From: Dermatemys mawii
Taxonomy: Eukaryota; Chordata; Testudines; Dermatemydidae
Assembly: GCA_007922305.1 (NCBI GenBank)
Contig: ML677348.1
Location: 14,532,616 to 14,596,615, forward strand
Direction of reading: 5' to 3'
Length of the DNA: 64,000 bases
The stretch's first letter is position 1. Each line of letters starts with the position of its first letter. The notes beneath the pieces were generated by a model that ran no database searches, was not told the origin of the DNA, and saw nothing but the letters and a program-made list of their open reading frames with translations. The position numbers and the translations under genes were made by a program. Positions 32,659 through 44,432 of this stretch are shown one piece after another.

Positions 32659-33049
32659 GAGTGAAAATGCTACTGCTATCTATTGTTTTTCTGCACCAAA
32701 GCAGCTACAATGGCTTTCAAATGCATCTAAACATCTGCTTTTTTCTTCCATTGTCACAATGTATCATGACATGAGCAAAGAGCTAATTTCAAATACTGCT
32801 TTACAGAAGACCCTCTTCTGTTCCACACAATTAAAAATTGAATATTTTCCTCACAAGTTTATTTAAAAAATCCTAGAATTCAGCTTTAGTTAAAAATTCT
32901 TTTCTTACTGAAAGACGAAGCTTATGGGTTACCTGGAGGGGGTCACTCTACAGCAATCATTTAACATCCACTGTGATTGGTAATCCAGTGCTGCTTTGCT
33001 TGATGCGAGTCTGTTCAGAGATCACTAAAAGCAAATACAGCAAATTGTT

Positions 33050-33520
33050 GACCCCTCTTAGACTGCTGTGTTATTTATATTGATGATATTTTCATATTCT
33101 GGACAGATGACCTAACCTCCCTTATAGCTTTCAACCACCACCACCACCACCACTCATTCATTCAACAAACTCTCTCTGGAACACTCCCACACTAGCATCA
33201 ACTTTCTGAACTCCATGATCAGCTTCAGCAATGGAACACAGCAGATAACTATATACAAGAAACCCACAGATCATCACCACCTTCCCTGATAAAGTAATTA
33301 TCCCAAACATACAAAGAAATCTTATCTACAGCCAGGCACTCAGATACCAGAGAATATACTCCAAGGAGGAAGTGCAGGATATACACCCTAACACACTTAA
33401 AACCCCTTTCACCAACCAAGGACATTCTACCAGAGAAGCAGATTGCATCATGGAACAGGCATGCAAATACACTGACAGAATCTGCTTCAACCCGCTAACT
33501 GCGCACCCCTATTTGACACC
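33050..33520 (+). pseudogene. Penelope-like reverse transcriptase C-terminal fragment
   Basis: Near 33075 the sequence reads LLCYLYIDDIFIFWTDD: the YIDDIF..W box is the catalytic palm motif of Penelope reverse transcriptases. About 100 bases on, in another frame, SINFLNSMISFSNGTQQITI and YKKPTDHHHLP match the downstream NFLD ... YRKPTD block. Between them an ACC repeat (33136-33154) has been added, giving a His run that is not a protein feature. Stops follow near 33290. Confidence 0.8.
33136..33160 (+). repeat. ACC microsatellite
   Basis: Six to seven ACC units followed by CATT repeats, inside the reverse transcriptase remnant. Confidence 0.95.
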
Positions 33521-33719
33521 TACCATCCAACACTGAAACCCATAAAGGATAACAATTAAAACCCATACTCTATGGAGGACCACATCCAGAAAGGAATCCT
33601 GCCCGAACGCTTCCTTTGGCCTTCAAACACCCCTCCCCAAAAAACCTCTTTAAGCTTGTCATCAGAAGCAAGCTCCCCACAGACCAGAAAACACCATTTC
33701 AAAGTGGTATCAGACACTA

Positions 33720-34043
33720 CCATAAGAGATGCAAAGTGTGCAGACATATCTCCATTGCTACAATGATCAATGCTACCCCAAAACATCTTTCAAGATCCAT
33801 TGGTCCTACACATGCCATGAGGTACATGTGGTGTACCTCACCCAGTGCACTAACTGCCCCAACAACTATGTGGGTGAAACCAGACAATCACTATCCTCTC
33901 AAATGAGGCCACTCAGAAAAATGGTAAAAGACAAACACACTACGTCACCTGCGGGTGAATACTTTTCACAAAGCAATCACTCGATAGCTGATCTCTCAAT
34001 CCTTATCCTCAAAGGAAAGCTGCAGAACATTTTCAAAAAATGA
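33720..34043 (+). pseudogene. Penelope-like GIY-YIG endonuclease fragment
   Basis: The frame 33729-34043 reads WSYTCHEVHVVYLTQCTNC, then PNNYVGETRQSLSSQM and, further on, YFSQSNHSIADLSILILKG. The VVYL..C..CP..YVGET.QSL block is the GIY-YIG core with the zinc-finger-like cysteines placed before it, and HS..DL.. is the later conserved block of Penelope-like endonucleases. The catalytic Arg expected after QSL (QSL..R) reads as Met here. The upstream linker (33572-33766) lies in another frame. Dead copy. Confidence 0.85.
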
Positions 34044-34360
34044 GCCTGGGAGCTTCAATTCTGAACTCTGCTAGACATTAAAAATCAGGGGCTGAATAGT
34101 GAGCCTGGATTTGTGGCTTATTACAATAATCTATAACTCACTATCCACTCACCAGACTTTATTTTTCTCCTTTGCCCACCATGACTGGAGAGGTGTTAAC
34201 TGGCCACTTCACCTTGAACGTTCCTTGAAATATGTTTGAACTCCTTATGCTAAACAATTTGTTCTGCCTTGTATTTAGCGTAGCATTCTGAGAACATGTC
34301 CCAGACCTGCAGAACTCTGTATGCTCAAACGTTTTTCTCCCTCGTTAACAGAAGACTCAA

Positions 34361-34410
34361 AAATTGGGACTGTCTCGATTTTATAGGGACATCTGGTCAC
34401 CCTGCCATAA
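34361..34410 (-). mobile_element. Fragment of a 'ggtgaccagatgtccc' repeat
   Basis: On the minus strand CAGGGTGACCAGATGTCCCT is followed by ATAAAATCGAGACAGTCCCA. This is the start of a dispersed reptile repeat, cut off after about 50 bases and joined directly to the end of the Penelope-like element. Confidence 0.5.
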
Positions 34411-36216
34411 CCCACCCATGGGTCTACATTAGCTTCACAACATAATTTTCAGCTTGTGCTTTCCTTTGCTCAATTTTTTTATAATGTCTAGTCACGAAGA
34501 ATGCATCCTAAATGTCAGCGGCTGCTAACTGCTTCAATTACTTGAGAATGGTGACTTCATGGAAAGATATGACCTTATAGTAAAATATTTTACCAGTATG
34601 TAAATTGGAAAATATTGATAAACCAGGGTATATGGCAGAGGATGAATATGAGAAAGGAAAACTGTCAAAAACTTCTACTTTAATGATATCTACATTTTAG
34701 CAATATCCCTGGAGCTTACTTGGGAGGATTTTACAGACTAACTGGGAAATGAGTGGGTGGATAGATCTCTTTAATTAAGCACATTGTGAACAATCTGCCA
34801 TGCCATATCTCCAGACTTCACATTAACAGATCTTGCACCTCTATAATATAATTCCTAAAGCAACCTTGCCACTTCGTGTTTGGGCATTTAGATTAAAACA
34901 TCCATGGAGCTGGCTTTTAATTAGAGGAAGATTCAAATTTTCTTTTTTCACCTTCCCAAGTCTCACAAAAGATTGGCTTTTATATTGTTCTAAAGCAGGA
35001 TGCTGTCACTTCAAGTGTGGAGATTCTTCCCATTGCAAATGTGTACAAAAGGAAGTTACTTGTATTTCTTAGAGAATAAAAGCAAAGTATGCAGCAGAAA
35101 ACCACTACAACACATTTGTTTAATCCTTACACTAATTCAGAAATGAGTTGATGTCTGATTCTGGAAATTGTTTTGATTCAAAAAGTGACTTACATTAAGC
35201 AAATCACCTTCTGACTGACCCTAAGCAACCTTCTATATAGGGAATACCCTCTGTTTTTAAAAAACAATGTATTGTTTCACTGAGTTTGGTGCTTCATATT
35301 TTTATTTTGACTGACTAACCTCAATAGAGTACATTGTAAATAAAGATCTCAGCAAGCTTATCTGATAAACTGTTTAAATTCTATAACTGAATCAGAAAAA
35401 AGGCAAAATGTTTGTGATTAACATTGCATCATTCTAGCTAACTCCTGAAAGACACATTCTTGTGAAATATATTCAAAATGTTAACACATTTTCAAGAGTG
35501 GGAATTTAATTTTAATACTAAGAGCCAGATGCTGCCTTTTTTAAAGAAAACAGTTCTTAAGCCAAAAATGTCATCAACTCTGTATGCGCTACAATGACAG
35601 CAGAATTTCTACCAGATTATGCCCTTTGAGTTTCACATATCTGTGCTTGCAGATCTGGGCGTGGGTGGGATTTGCACTTTGAAAAAACTGAACATAGTTA
35701 GCTAAGAGCTAGTTCTGAGCCTGGATCTACAGTTAATTATTCCTACCGAGAAAATTACCACCACAAAGTAACTTTTCTCCTTAATTAAAAATAGCATCTG
35801 AAGCAGATTTAGGTTGCTCTGAAAAAAACAGGTTCTATTTAGATAATTCAAAATATTAATGATATCATCATCATCCTCCAGGGCAGCAATTACCCAGCAT
35901 GGTATGTAACATACAAGACAAAATATATGAAATAAGGACAATAATTGAGGTACCTAATCTTTAGAGATTTTACACAGATTTTGTCCCTAAGCAATCTCTA
36001 TTGCCCCATCAACTTTTATCATCAACATAAACATATGACTAAATTACATATAAACACAAGAGAAATGTTTATGTACTTCAACATTATTCAATAAGAGCTA
36101 CAGCATTATATGCCATTTATGTCAATAAAGTGGGAGACCTGTCATATTTATTAATTTATTGTTTGTGCAATAATATAAGTGGGTATGTTATCTAAGAGAT
36201 AAATAAAAGACAAGAG
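34411..36216. other. No gene seen
   Basis: About 1.8 kb AT-rich with no recognised repeat or exon. Confidence 0.4.
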
Positions 36217-36314
36217 GTAAAAATTTTCAGAACTGCCAAAGTCTGATTTTCAAAAGTGACTTCATTCCAAAGTTACTTTTGAAACTAGGACTTTGGCGGT
36301 TCTGAAAATTTTAC
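36217..36314. mobile_element. 98-bp palindromic MITE
   Basis: The left arm (36217-36243, GTAAAAATTTTCAGAACTGC and CAAAGTC) pairs with the right arm (36289-36314, GACTTTGGCGGTTCTGAAAA and TTTTAC) with one extra A and one mismatch. Inner segments TTTTCAAAAGTGACTT and AAAGTTACTTTTGAAA continue the pairing, so nearly the whole element folds into one hairpin. It is a MITE of the palindromic kind common in turtles. Confidence 0.85.
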
Positions 36315-39269
36315 CCACGATCTCTGCCCAAAGATTTTATAATCTACAGATTTGGGCCTCCAAATGCTTACTCACTCTAGTAGGACTATTTGCTGAGTCA
36401 GGACTGACCACCCTATGCTGAAATGTAACTTGAAAAGTGAGGTTTACAAAACACATGTGTGTGAAGGGGAAAAAGAAAAGGAAGGTAACAATTAAAATAT
36501 GCAGGTGCGCTGGCTGACAACATATGAGAGACAAGTTCTGAGATATTTGAGGAAAAATGTAGGGACTTGTAATTCATAGAAAGATCATGCTTTGAGACAG
36601 GACTTGAAAGCAGTAGATATGATATATCTCAACTTTAATAAGGCTTTTAATATTGTTTCACAGAGAATTGAGACATGGCAAGTCATATGAGAACCCACTT
36701 CACAATTACCATAGACAAGTCTAAATTATATGCCAGAACCAAAAGGTAGATGTGAGTGAAATGCTGAAACCCTACTTCCCAATTCAGACTACCAATTTCT
36801 ATTCAGCTATGTTGTGTCTCATGTACTGCTAGAAAACAGCAGGGGAGGGGAGACTGTAGTAATTACTTTACTAATCCCAAAAGATCTGAAATACTATATA
36901 TTTCTTATTCACAATGAGAGGTACTTTTCTGTCAAGTCTCAACGCTAGATCCACACAAAAAAAAAACACAGTATATTTTTCTTTATAACCATATTACACA
37001 GCACATTGTAATCCATTACAAGTGAAAATACTGTTCTTAAAAATATGTTGCTTTATAATCCAATCATTGTTAATCCACACAGTGTTCTAAGAACTAGTTT
37101 TGGTATCTGAATCTCAGTTTTGACTAAAACATGTTTGTTTAGTCAACAGGGATTGGTTGTGTCTCAAGTGACTCTACATATCCAATAAGACTCGAGAGCA
37201 TAAACTATTCTAGCCAAAGTTGTAATTAAAGTAAAAAACAATTCCCTCTAGAGTCACCTGTCTCAGACTACTATTTAGTCACATGATGTGATCTCAGTAA
37301 TTTTATTTGCTTTTGAATGTATTTTTCATATTAAATCTGAACATACTTATATAACTTATAATTTGGGAATGAAACGTTGAATTTTTAGCTAAGTGCCCCA
37401 GGAAATAACAATCACGTTAATTCAAGTAACCTGACGGTGATTCAGCAACATTGCTACAATTAATACAGAATGAGAACTGAAAGTGACACTCTGCATATGA
37501 AAAAATTGGACAGTTCCAGCATAGCTTTTATATTCCAAGGCAGCAGCACACACAGTAGAGGAGGTACATTGGTGATTTGATCTTTCCAAGTACATGTTGA
37601 AGTCAGTTAACACTGCAACTCAGGTAAAGAATTTTTTTTAAATAACCTAAGCAATTGGGGTAGAAAACTTTCCTGAAAAGCAAGAAAGCACTTCAGTGCT
37701 TGTCCATATGATGCTGTCTGAAGGGACATATCAAGGTATTTGGAAAGGTAGGCCTATGATATTAGCTTGTTTGTAAGCAACTCAGCAACCATCACAGATG
37801 GGAAAGAAGTACTGATAAGCCTCCTGCACAGAACAGAGCCAGAGCCAGAGATTCAGCTACATGCAGAAAACGTTTTCAGCTCTTTAAGCACATAGTTAAG
37901 CATAGTTTGGCCTGAAATAATGCAAGGACATTTCTCTGAGAGGAAAATTCCATTGAAATATGAAAATTTGAATCCTAGATTCTTTAAAGGCATATAAAGT
38001 AACTACAGAAAGAGCCAGCAAAAGATGCTGAGTACTCCTCCCCCATCATGCCCCCTTATGCATACAGAATCAGCAGGACCATGAGAAGCAAGAAACCAGT
38101 GGCTACTCCATCTTCCCCTCCCACACAGGAGAAACTGAACTAACCTCCATGGCCAATTCTAATCCAACGACCACCAACACTTCAGACCCTGCAATGACAG
38201 TCCTAGGAATTATATGCTCCATCGCACCTTTTTGACCCACTCTTGTATTAATGCATTTCCAGCCCATAAGACCTAATTCTGCATGCTTCAACTTTTGAGT
38301 GACCAGCTCAAGATACCCAGGACTTGATTTTTCATAGCTACCATTTAAGTCCATAGGAATTGTGGGTGCTCACTACCTCAAGATGAGGACAAGAAAGAAG
38401 TCAGGCATTAGATGTCTCAAGTTGGGCACCCAAAAACTGAAGCACCTAAAATGAGTGGGCACTTTCCAAGAGTTTTGAACTTTAGCCTAAATATTTCAGT
38501 TTCAACAGCCAGAGGGCCTCTCACAATTATAAATTGTTACAGCAAAACTGACATCTCTGAGCAAATTCCAGGATGAAAACAGTTTTTAAATATTTCCTTC
38601 AAGCTGAGTGATTTTATTTGCACATCACGATGCAGCTTCCTTTTGTGCTTTCAAAACATAGAAAAGCAGTTAGCATTGACAACTAATCCTACTGTAATTT
38701 ATTTCCCTATTCTGTTCTTTGAGTTATCGTTGGATGACAAATGCCAAGCCTGTTCATAAGCATCAAACAGATCTGGGAATGGAACTCCAAAAGGTAACTG
38801 AATTGCTGTTCTGGCTGGTGTCCACAAATCTTCAACATGCAACAAATTTATCCAGGTGCAAACCTACATTACACACAGTTTATAATATTCCCCAACTATC
38901 ATGAACAAGATGTGGATGAATCTCTTCCCAAAATTGCCTCAGATGCTATAAACCTAAAACAACATTGTTTCTTACCATTTTTGGCACTGCACCATAACAA
39001 TTTCTGCTCTCAAGTCAACACATTCTGTTCAGAGATTACAGGAAATCCTACATTATTTCACTTTCCTCATGCCTACAATAAAGATCTCAATAAAGTTTTG
39101 GACAAGGGGGATCTGGAAGTAGCTAATACCTCTAATTACCAAGGAACAAATACTAGCTTTTTGGATACTGATGATTGTGGAACTAGCTATATATATATAA
39201 AATATAAAAATAGTGATTAGATATCTGAAATTTAAATCTGACATATGCCCTCAGAAAACAAACACTTTG
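36315..39269. other. No gene recognised
   Basis: About 3 kb. 38.38-38.48 kb (GTTGGGCACCCAAAAACTGA, AGCACCTAAAATGAGTGG) is a short MITE relic. A 127-codon plus-strand frame at 38837-39220 in AT-rich sequence has no recognisable domain; it abuts the CR1 fragment but does not read as CR1 protein. No splice-consistent exon noted. Confidence 0.35.
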
Positions 39270-40102
39270 GAGGACAGAATTAGAATTCAAAATGAGCTAG
39301 ACAAACTGGAGAAATGCTCTGAAATAAATAGGGTGAAATTCAATAAGGACAAATGCAAATAAGTTTAGAACCTTCCACTTAGGAATACTCAGTTGCACAA
39401 ATACAGAATGGAAATGAATGCCTAGAAGAGTACTGCAGAAAAGGATGTTGGGGTTATAATGAATTATAAACCAAATATGAGTCAGCAATATAATACTGTT
39501 GCAAAAAAAGCAAACATCCTGGAATGTATTAGCATGTGTATTGTAAGGAAGCACAAGTAGTAATTCTTCCACACTATTCAGCATGGATAGTACTCCAGTT
39601 GATGCCTTGTGTCCAGTTCTGGGCACCACCACCACACTTCAGGAAAGATGTGGATAAACTGGAGAAAGTCCAAATGAGAGAACCAAAAAGGATTGTCTAG
39701 AAAACATGACCTACAAGGAAAGATTGAAAAAAAGTGATTTGTTAAGTCTGGAGAAGAAATGATTGAGGGGTGGACATAAGTCTCCAAGTATGCAAAAGTT
39801 GCTGTAAAGGCGAGACTGATAAATGTTCTAAATATCCACTGAGGACAGGACAAGTAGTAATGGCTTAAATTGCAGCAAGGGAGATTTAGGTTGGACATTA
39901 GAAAAACTGCCAGAGTACTTAAGCCTTGGAACAAATTACCTATGGAGGTTGTAGAATTTCCATTTTTGTCTAGCTTGCTCTTAAAAAACTTCCGAACACT
40001 TGTCAGGGATGGACTAGATAATACTTAGCCCTGCCTCAGTGCCAAGGACTGGACTAGATGACCTACTGAGATACTATCCAGTTCTATATTTCTATGGATT
40101 CT
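39270..40102 (+). mobile_element. CR1 LINE 3' portion (ORF2 end plus 3' UTR)
   Basis: Reads CTAGACAAACTGGAGAAATG, GGGTGAAATTCAATAAGGAC, GTGTCCAGTTCTGGGCACCA, AAATTGCAGCAAGGGAGATT, TAGGTTGGACATTAG and GACTGGACTAGATGACCTAC, and ends in TCTATATTTCTATGGATTCT, the CR1 ATTCTATGATTCT terminal repeat. The order and 3' end leave no doubt about family and strand. Several stops and small deletions are present. It is 5'-truncated at about 39270. Confidence 0.92.
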
Positions 40103-40345
40103 AGTGAGTGCTTTGTCTTCCCAACTTGTTTTAAACAATATGTTGGTTATTGGGATGAGTATAGACCACATCCCAGATTTAAACACTGCTAATTTTTCTT
40201 ATGAACACTACTAGCTATGTTTACTGAATTCTGATCTGGGGGGGGGGGTTACAAAAGAAAGAGGAAAAACCCATTTGAGCCCCAATCTCACATTGGAATT
40301 ATCTACAACAGATGCCAGCACAGTTACAGGTGTCCATACTAGTGG
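40103..40345. other. Spacer with G run
   Basis: Short unique-looking spacer between the CR1 copy and the solo LTR; includes a run of nine G at about 40239-40247. Confidence 0.6.
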
Positions 40346-40350
40346 ATCCC

Positions 40351-41162
40351 TGTAACGGGGTCGGGACTCCCCACCTGGCGCCTCCTGCCAGATGGTCCAG
40401 GAATTAGCTCAGTCACTCGGCAGAGCGCCCTCCTCCGGTGGTGTCCCATCCGTTTCTCACTCTCTCCATTGTAATCTGGACGTGCGCCGCTCATCGGCAA
40501 CATCCTCTGCAGGGCACTGCCCTCTGGCAGTACCCACAAGTCCACACGCACCCCCTTCCAGGGGGGGGTGGTTGTTGGGTTCACAGCAGTCCTTTACCCT
40601 TCAGCCGCAGTGGCCAACCACACCCCCAAGTCGAGCCCCATCTGGCAGGGGTCAGGTGTGGTGGTTCGAGGCCACTTCAGCAGCCAGGTATAATATAAGA
40701 GGGGAAGGGGGGGACCCAGGCCCGCCCTCTACTCTGGGTCCCAGCCCAGGGACCCTTTGGCAGCAGCCATCCTGTCCTCCTTCTCTCCTCTAGTCCCTGC
40801 CGCTCTCCCTGGGCCACTTCCCCTGCAGCCCCCATGCACCTTGTGGCCCTCAAGTCAGGGCCCACAGCCTGACAGGCGCACAGACTAGAGCTCCTCACTG
40901 CTCCCTGGGGCCTGCCCAGCACTGCGCTGTCCTTGGTGCTGTAGTTCCTCACTCAGGAGCTGGACCTTCCCCCTTGAAGGTCCAGGGGAGACTGACTGCC
41001 TCTTGCAGGGGCAGCCTTCTTATACAGCCAGCCTGTCCCTCATTGGCTGGCCACAAGCTTGGCCCTGATTGGTCCACAGTAAGCCCTCCTCTAATTGGCG
41101 GTCTGCCCTCACAGCCATTTTGGCCTACTCTAGCATGGGAGTAGGGCAGCCGCCCCACTACA
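40351..41162 (-). mobile_element. Solo LTR with perfect 5-bp target duplication
   Basis: 812 bp, TGTAACGGGG to CCGCCCCACTACA, flanked by ATCCC at 40346-40350 and again at 41163-41167. Read on the minus strand it begins TGTAGTGGGGCGGCTGCCCT and carries three CCAAT boxes (ATTGG on the plus strand at 41094, 41068 and 41042) and then a TATA box TATAAG (plus 41019-41024), the layout of a U3 promoter. No internal retroviral sequence is left, so it arose by recombination between two LTRs. GC-rich against its surroundings. The 5-bp duplication fits ERV-L-like or Gypsy-type integrases; I cannot say which. Open frames across it on both strands are by-products of its base composition. Confidence 0.9.
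41019..41098 (-). promoter_or_regulatory. LTR promoter: three CCAAT boxes and TATA box
   Basis: On the minus strand: GCCAATTAG, ACCAATCAG and GCCAATGAG spaced by 22-26 bases, then TATAAG about 20 bases after the last. The arrangement closely parallels that of the LTR fragment at 52.1 kb on the plus strand. Confidence 0.7.
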
Positions 41163-41340
41163 ATCCCAATGAAGAATCAGATCTTTGGTGTTTATAAATA
41201 TTGAACTATATTGATAAAACAAAATCAAACTATTAACTTTAAGAACATTTTCCTTTGTCCTTTTAATACTATAAAAGCAGCACACACTACAAGCTATTAT
41301 TGCATGTCCCAGACCTAGCAATGCACTAGTTTGCCTATAT

Positions 41341-41725
41341 CAGTGGTTCTCAGCCAGGGATACATGTACCCCTGGGGGTTCTCAGAGGTCTTCCAGGGGT
41401 ACATCAACTCATTTAGGTATTTGCCTAGTTTTTCAACAGGCTACATAAAATGTACTGGCGAAATCTGTACAAACTAAAATTTCATAGACAATGATTTGTT
41501 TATACTGTTCTGCATACTATGTACTGAAATATCAGTATAATAATTATATTCTAATTGTTGTATTTTATAATTATATGGTAAAAATGAGAAAATAAGCAAT
41601 TTTTTAGTAATAGGGTGCTGTGATACTTGTATTTTTATATGTCATTTTGTAAGTGAGGTGAAACTTTGGGGTAAAGACAAATCAGGCCCTTGAAATGGGT
41701 AGTCTGGAAAGGTTTAGAGCCACTG
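41341..41725 (+). mobile_element. hAT MITE with perfect 8-bp target duplication
   Basis: 385 bp, ends CAGTGGTTCTCAGCC and GGTTTAGAGCCACTG (inverted repeats), flanked by GCCTATAT at 41333-41340 and 41726-41733, identical at all eight bases. Interior phrases include GGGATACATGTACCCCTGGG and AAATTTCATAGACAATGATT. It is a non-coding member of a common turtle hAT family. It lies 174 bases from the solo LTR, so the two inserted independently. Confidence 0.95.
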
Positions 41726-41879
41726 GCCTATATCATTTTATAATGAAATAACAAATATTTCATTATTGGATTATTTATTTGTTTATAGTTATTTTTACAA
41801 GAATGATTGTCACATCAATTCCACATGTTGAGAAATTTGGTTATTGAATGGTCCCCAGATAGGGTGGGAAGTACAAAAG

Positions 41880-42066
41880 AGGGAGTTGGACTAGGAGTTC
41901 CTCAGTTCTAATCCCTACCTGATACTGAATCCAAGTACAGTCTTGGATGAGTCAGTTAATGTCTTCGTTTCCCATCCCTAGAACAGGGAAAATACTTCTT
42001 TCCATGGCACTCAGGCATTTATGTTTGCAAAGCATCATAAAATGAAGAGAGCTACAATTATCAGCA
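41880..42066 (+). mobile_element. MIR-type SINE, decayed
   Basis: GGAGTTCCTCAGTTCTAATC resembles the end of a tRNA-derived head (B-box like GTTCTAATCCC), then TGGATGAGTCAGTTAATGTC, CGTTTCCCATCCCTAGAAC and GGAAAATACTT follow the MIR core ('cttgggcaagtcacttaa ... gtttccccatctgtaaaatgggga'). The tail has AAAGCATCATAAAATG. Old and decayed. Confidence 0.65.
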
Positions 42067-44345
42067 GATGGTCTGAGGAAATATGGGTGTTGTTAATTTC
42101 ACTGGGAGGTCAGTAATATGACTGTCCAGTGGCCAGGTTAGTGAATTTGTACAAAGCACAAAAAACACCAACACATCCCAGGAGCACCATGTGAAACGTT
42201 ATCATCATGCTCTGGTGCAGATTAATCACACCAGGATATCTCATGGGAGATGTGGACAAATCCTCTATAAATGGAAAATGAAGAAAACACCTGTATACAA
42301 CTAAGGTCACCAGGCACAAACAATGGAGCACATCAAATCTGAGTTCCCCTTAGTTCTTTCACCGGGGGCCTGAAGGATATTCACCAGCTCACTGCTGCGG
42401 CAATGTGCTGGCTATCCAATCTAGATATAAATTTGTAAACATTGCTACTTACATAAGCTATGTGAAAGATGATGATCAGCAAATGCAGTTAAGAAAAAAT
42501 ACACAAGGAAGAATGAGCATGTAAATATCTATCTGCTAAAGAAATAGAATGGAGTCTCTTTCCACAGAGGGATTCCAGACCAAGTGGGATGAACGGTACC
42601 TCTCCTAGTTAGAGCAAGCAACAGCAAGGAGATTGTTTCCTCTAACACTTAGAAGCTAATATGAATGCTTTTTAAACCCCAAACCACCACCACCACCAGT
42701 TTCCACTTCATTCCTCAATCAGCTTTTTAACAAGCCTTGGACACTGGATGGAATAAATCACATAATACCTCAGACTGAACAGCTGAGACTGATCTTAAGC
42801 TTCAGTGTTAGCTGTTGTCATCCAAGGGCAAGAAAGATACAAATCCTAATTAATGAACTGAAAGAATGAGAAGTTGCCAAGCCCACAACGTATGTATGCG
42901 TATACACATTTTATATGAGAAGCATCATCGTAAGAGTGTTCCTCCCCCACATATCCAGTACTCAGTGTCAGAAGTCATCCACACTCAAAATTCAGACCTC
43001 TAGTGATTTCACCACAAGCTCCTGATGTTCCTCACAAAGGAGGACAGGACAGAAGGATCACAGGATACTGAAAGTCAATTGTAAACAAAATAATAAATTC
43101 GTTGTTTTCTGTTTCTAAGCATTTGAGGTTTAGTATTTGACTTCAATGAGATTGAGGGTGTTTTACACCTTACGGAATTGGATTCTTCACCAGTTACACA
43201 GTTTTGCTGAGATATGTTAAACAGCTGTCAACTTCCACCTTAAATATGACTGCCTTTCAATAGTTGATGAGTCACTGTAAGTTTATTAAGCACACTGCAT
43301 TCAAGATTTAGTGGACTCCATTAAAATAAAAAGTTCATCACCTGAAATAGAGAATAATAATGTCAAATTTAGTTGAGTGACACAGTCTGAACTGTAGGGA
43401 TAAAAACATGAAATGTGTTCCTTCTCCAAAGACTTTACAAGCTAAAAGATAGAAAACATGGCAATATTTGCTGGGGAGGGACAGGGAAGATTCAGAGGCA
43501 AGAGTTAACTTGAAAGTGTGTTTTCCCATAATCACACTTCTGTGGGTAGTGTGGATGAAGAGAACTTTTTTGCATTACTTCCCCTTCAAATACCATTGCA
43601 AAGTCAAATACTATCGTACAATATTGATATCTTAAGATCATCGCCGCATTAGAGACATAAAACAGAATCCTTTTGCAGGACAAGACAAACAGTAAATGTT
43701 TCTGCTTCAAGTTAAATTGTACAATTTCTCATGATTTCAGAACAGATATTTAGGACAGGACAAAGGTCACTTTTTATTGTCCTTCACTTACTACTGGACA
43801 TATCTTGAAACAACCAAACCCTCCTTTCGAAAGCTAATTCGGCAGAGCTAATTTCCCAAAATCCGCATTCTTGAATGCATTGATGCCATGTTCATACATG
43901 TTATAATAAATACGTTGACCAAGTTAATTCTGCTACCTCACAGTAAAAGCCAGATCATTGAATAATCAGATTTAGCTATCAGCACAGTGGGGGATCTATG
44001 TTTAAAACCAATTTAGGGACTGAAAATACCATATGCCAGCTGACAAAATCAAGCAACATAATCGATTCAAATACTGTCCTACAATGAGTATAATAAGACA
44101 CTATCACAGTCTGGGATAATAGCAAGAGTTAATCTTGTCACACGCTACATAGTTGTAATGCTTGTTTTGGAAGGTGCATTAACATTTCAGATGAACATCT
44201 GTAGCTTACAGTCTTACAGATCAAAAAACTGGGGTGAGGGGCTTGCTTTGTTTGTTTAAACTATGCATATTAACAATGGCTTTTTTAAAAAGAGTACAAG
44301 GGAATTCTGTCATGTAAAGTTAATTTAACAGTTTGATAACGGGAA
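42067..44345. other. No gene seen
   Basis: About 2.3 kb, AT-rich. A short ACC tract lies at 42684-42699. No exon or recognised mobile element. Confidence 0.4.
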
Positions 44346-44432
44346 TAGTGCATCAGATTGTAATCTCTTCCAGGTAAGGAATGCATCTGTCTCTATTTTT
44401 GTACAGCACATTGTAAATACACAGTGGCATAA
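44346..44432 (+). mobile_element. L2-like LINE 3' end, short relic
   Basis: CAGATTGTAATCTCTTCCAG, GGAATGCATCTGTCTC and TTTTTGTACAGCACATTGTA keep the order 'gactgtaagctcctt .. gcaggga .. tgtacagc'. Only about 90 bases remain. Confidence 0.45.

Larger units (their letters stand above)
33040..34360 (+). mobile_element. Penelope-like retroelement (Neptune-type), degenerate
   Basis: A retroelement fragment carrying a reverse transcriptase remnant followed by a GIY-YIG endonuclease remnant, the domain order of Penelope-like elements. After the coding part come GACTGGAGAGGTGTTAACTG, TATGCTAAACAATTTGTTCT, GCCTTGTATTTAGCG and CCCAGACCTGCAGAACTCTG, a 3' untranslated region I recall from turtle Penelope-like elements. 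The copy is 5'-truncated and full of frameshifts. Confidence 0.85.

Noticed and set aside
33136..33160. His-run in a reading frame
   Set aside because: It is an ACC microsatellite inside a dead reverse transcriptase, not a metal-binding protein segment.
38837..39220. 127-codon plus-strand open frame next to CR1
   Set aside because: Does not match CR1 protein order and has no known domain; AT-rich composition explains the run. It stays unproven and was not annotated as a gene.
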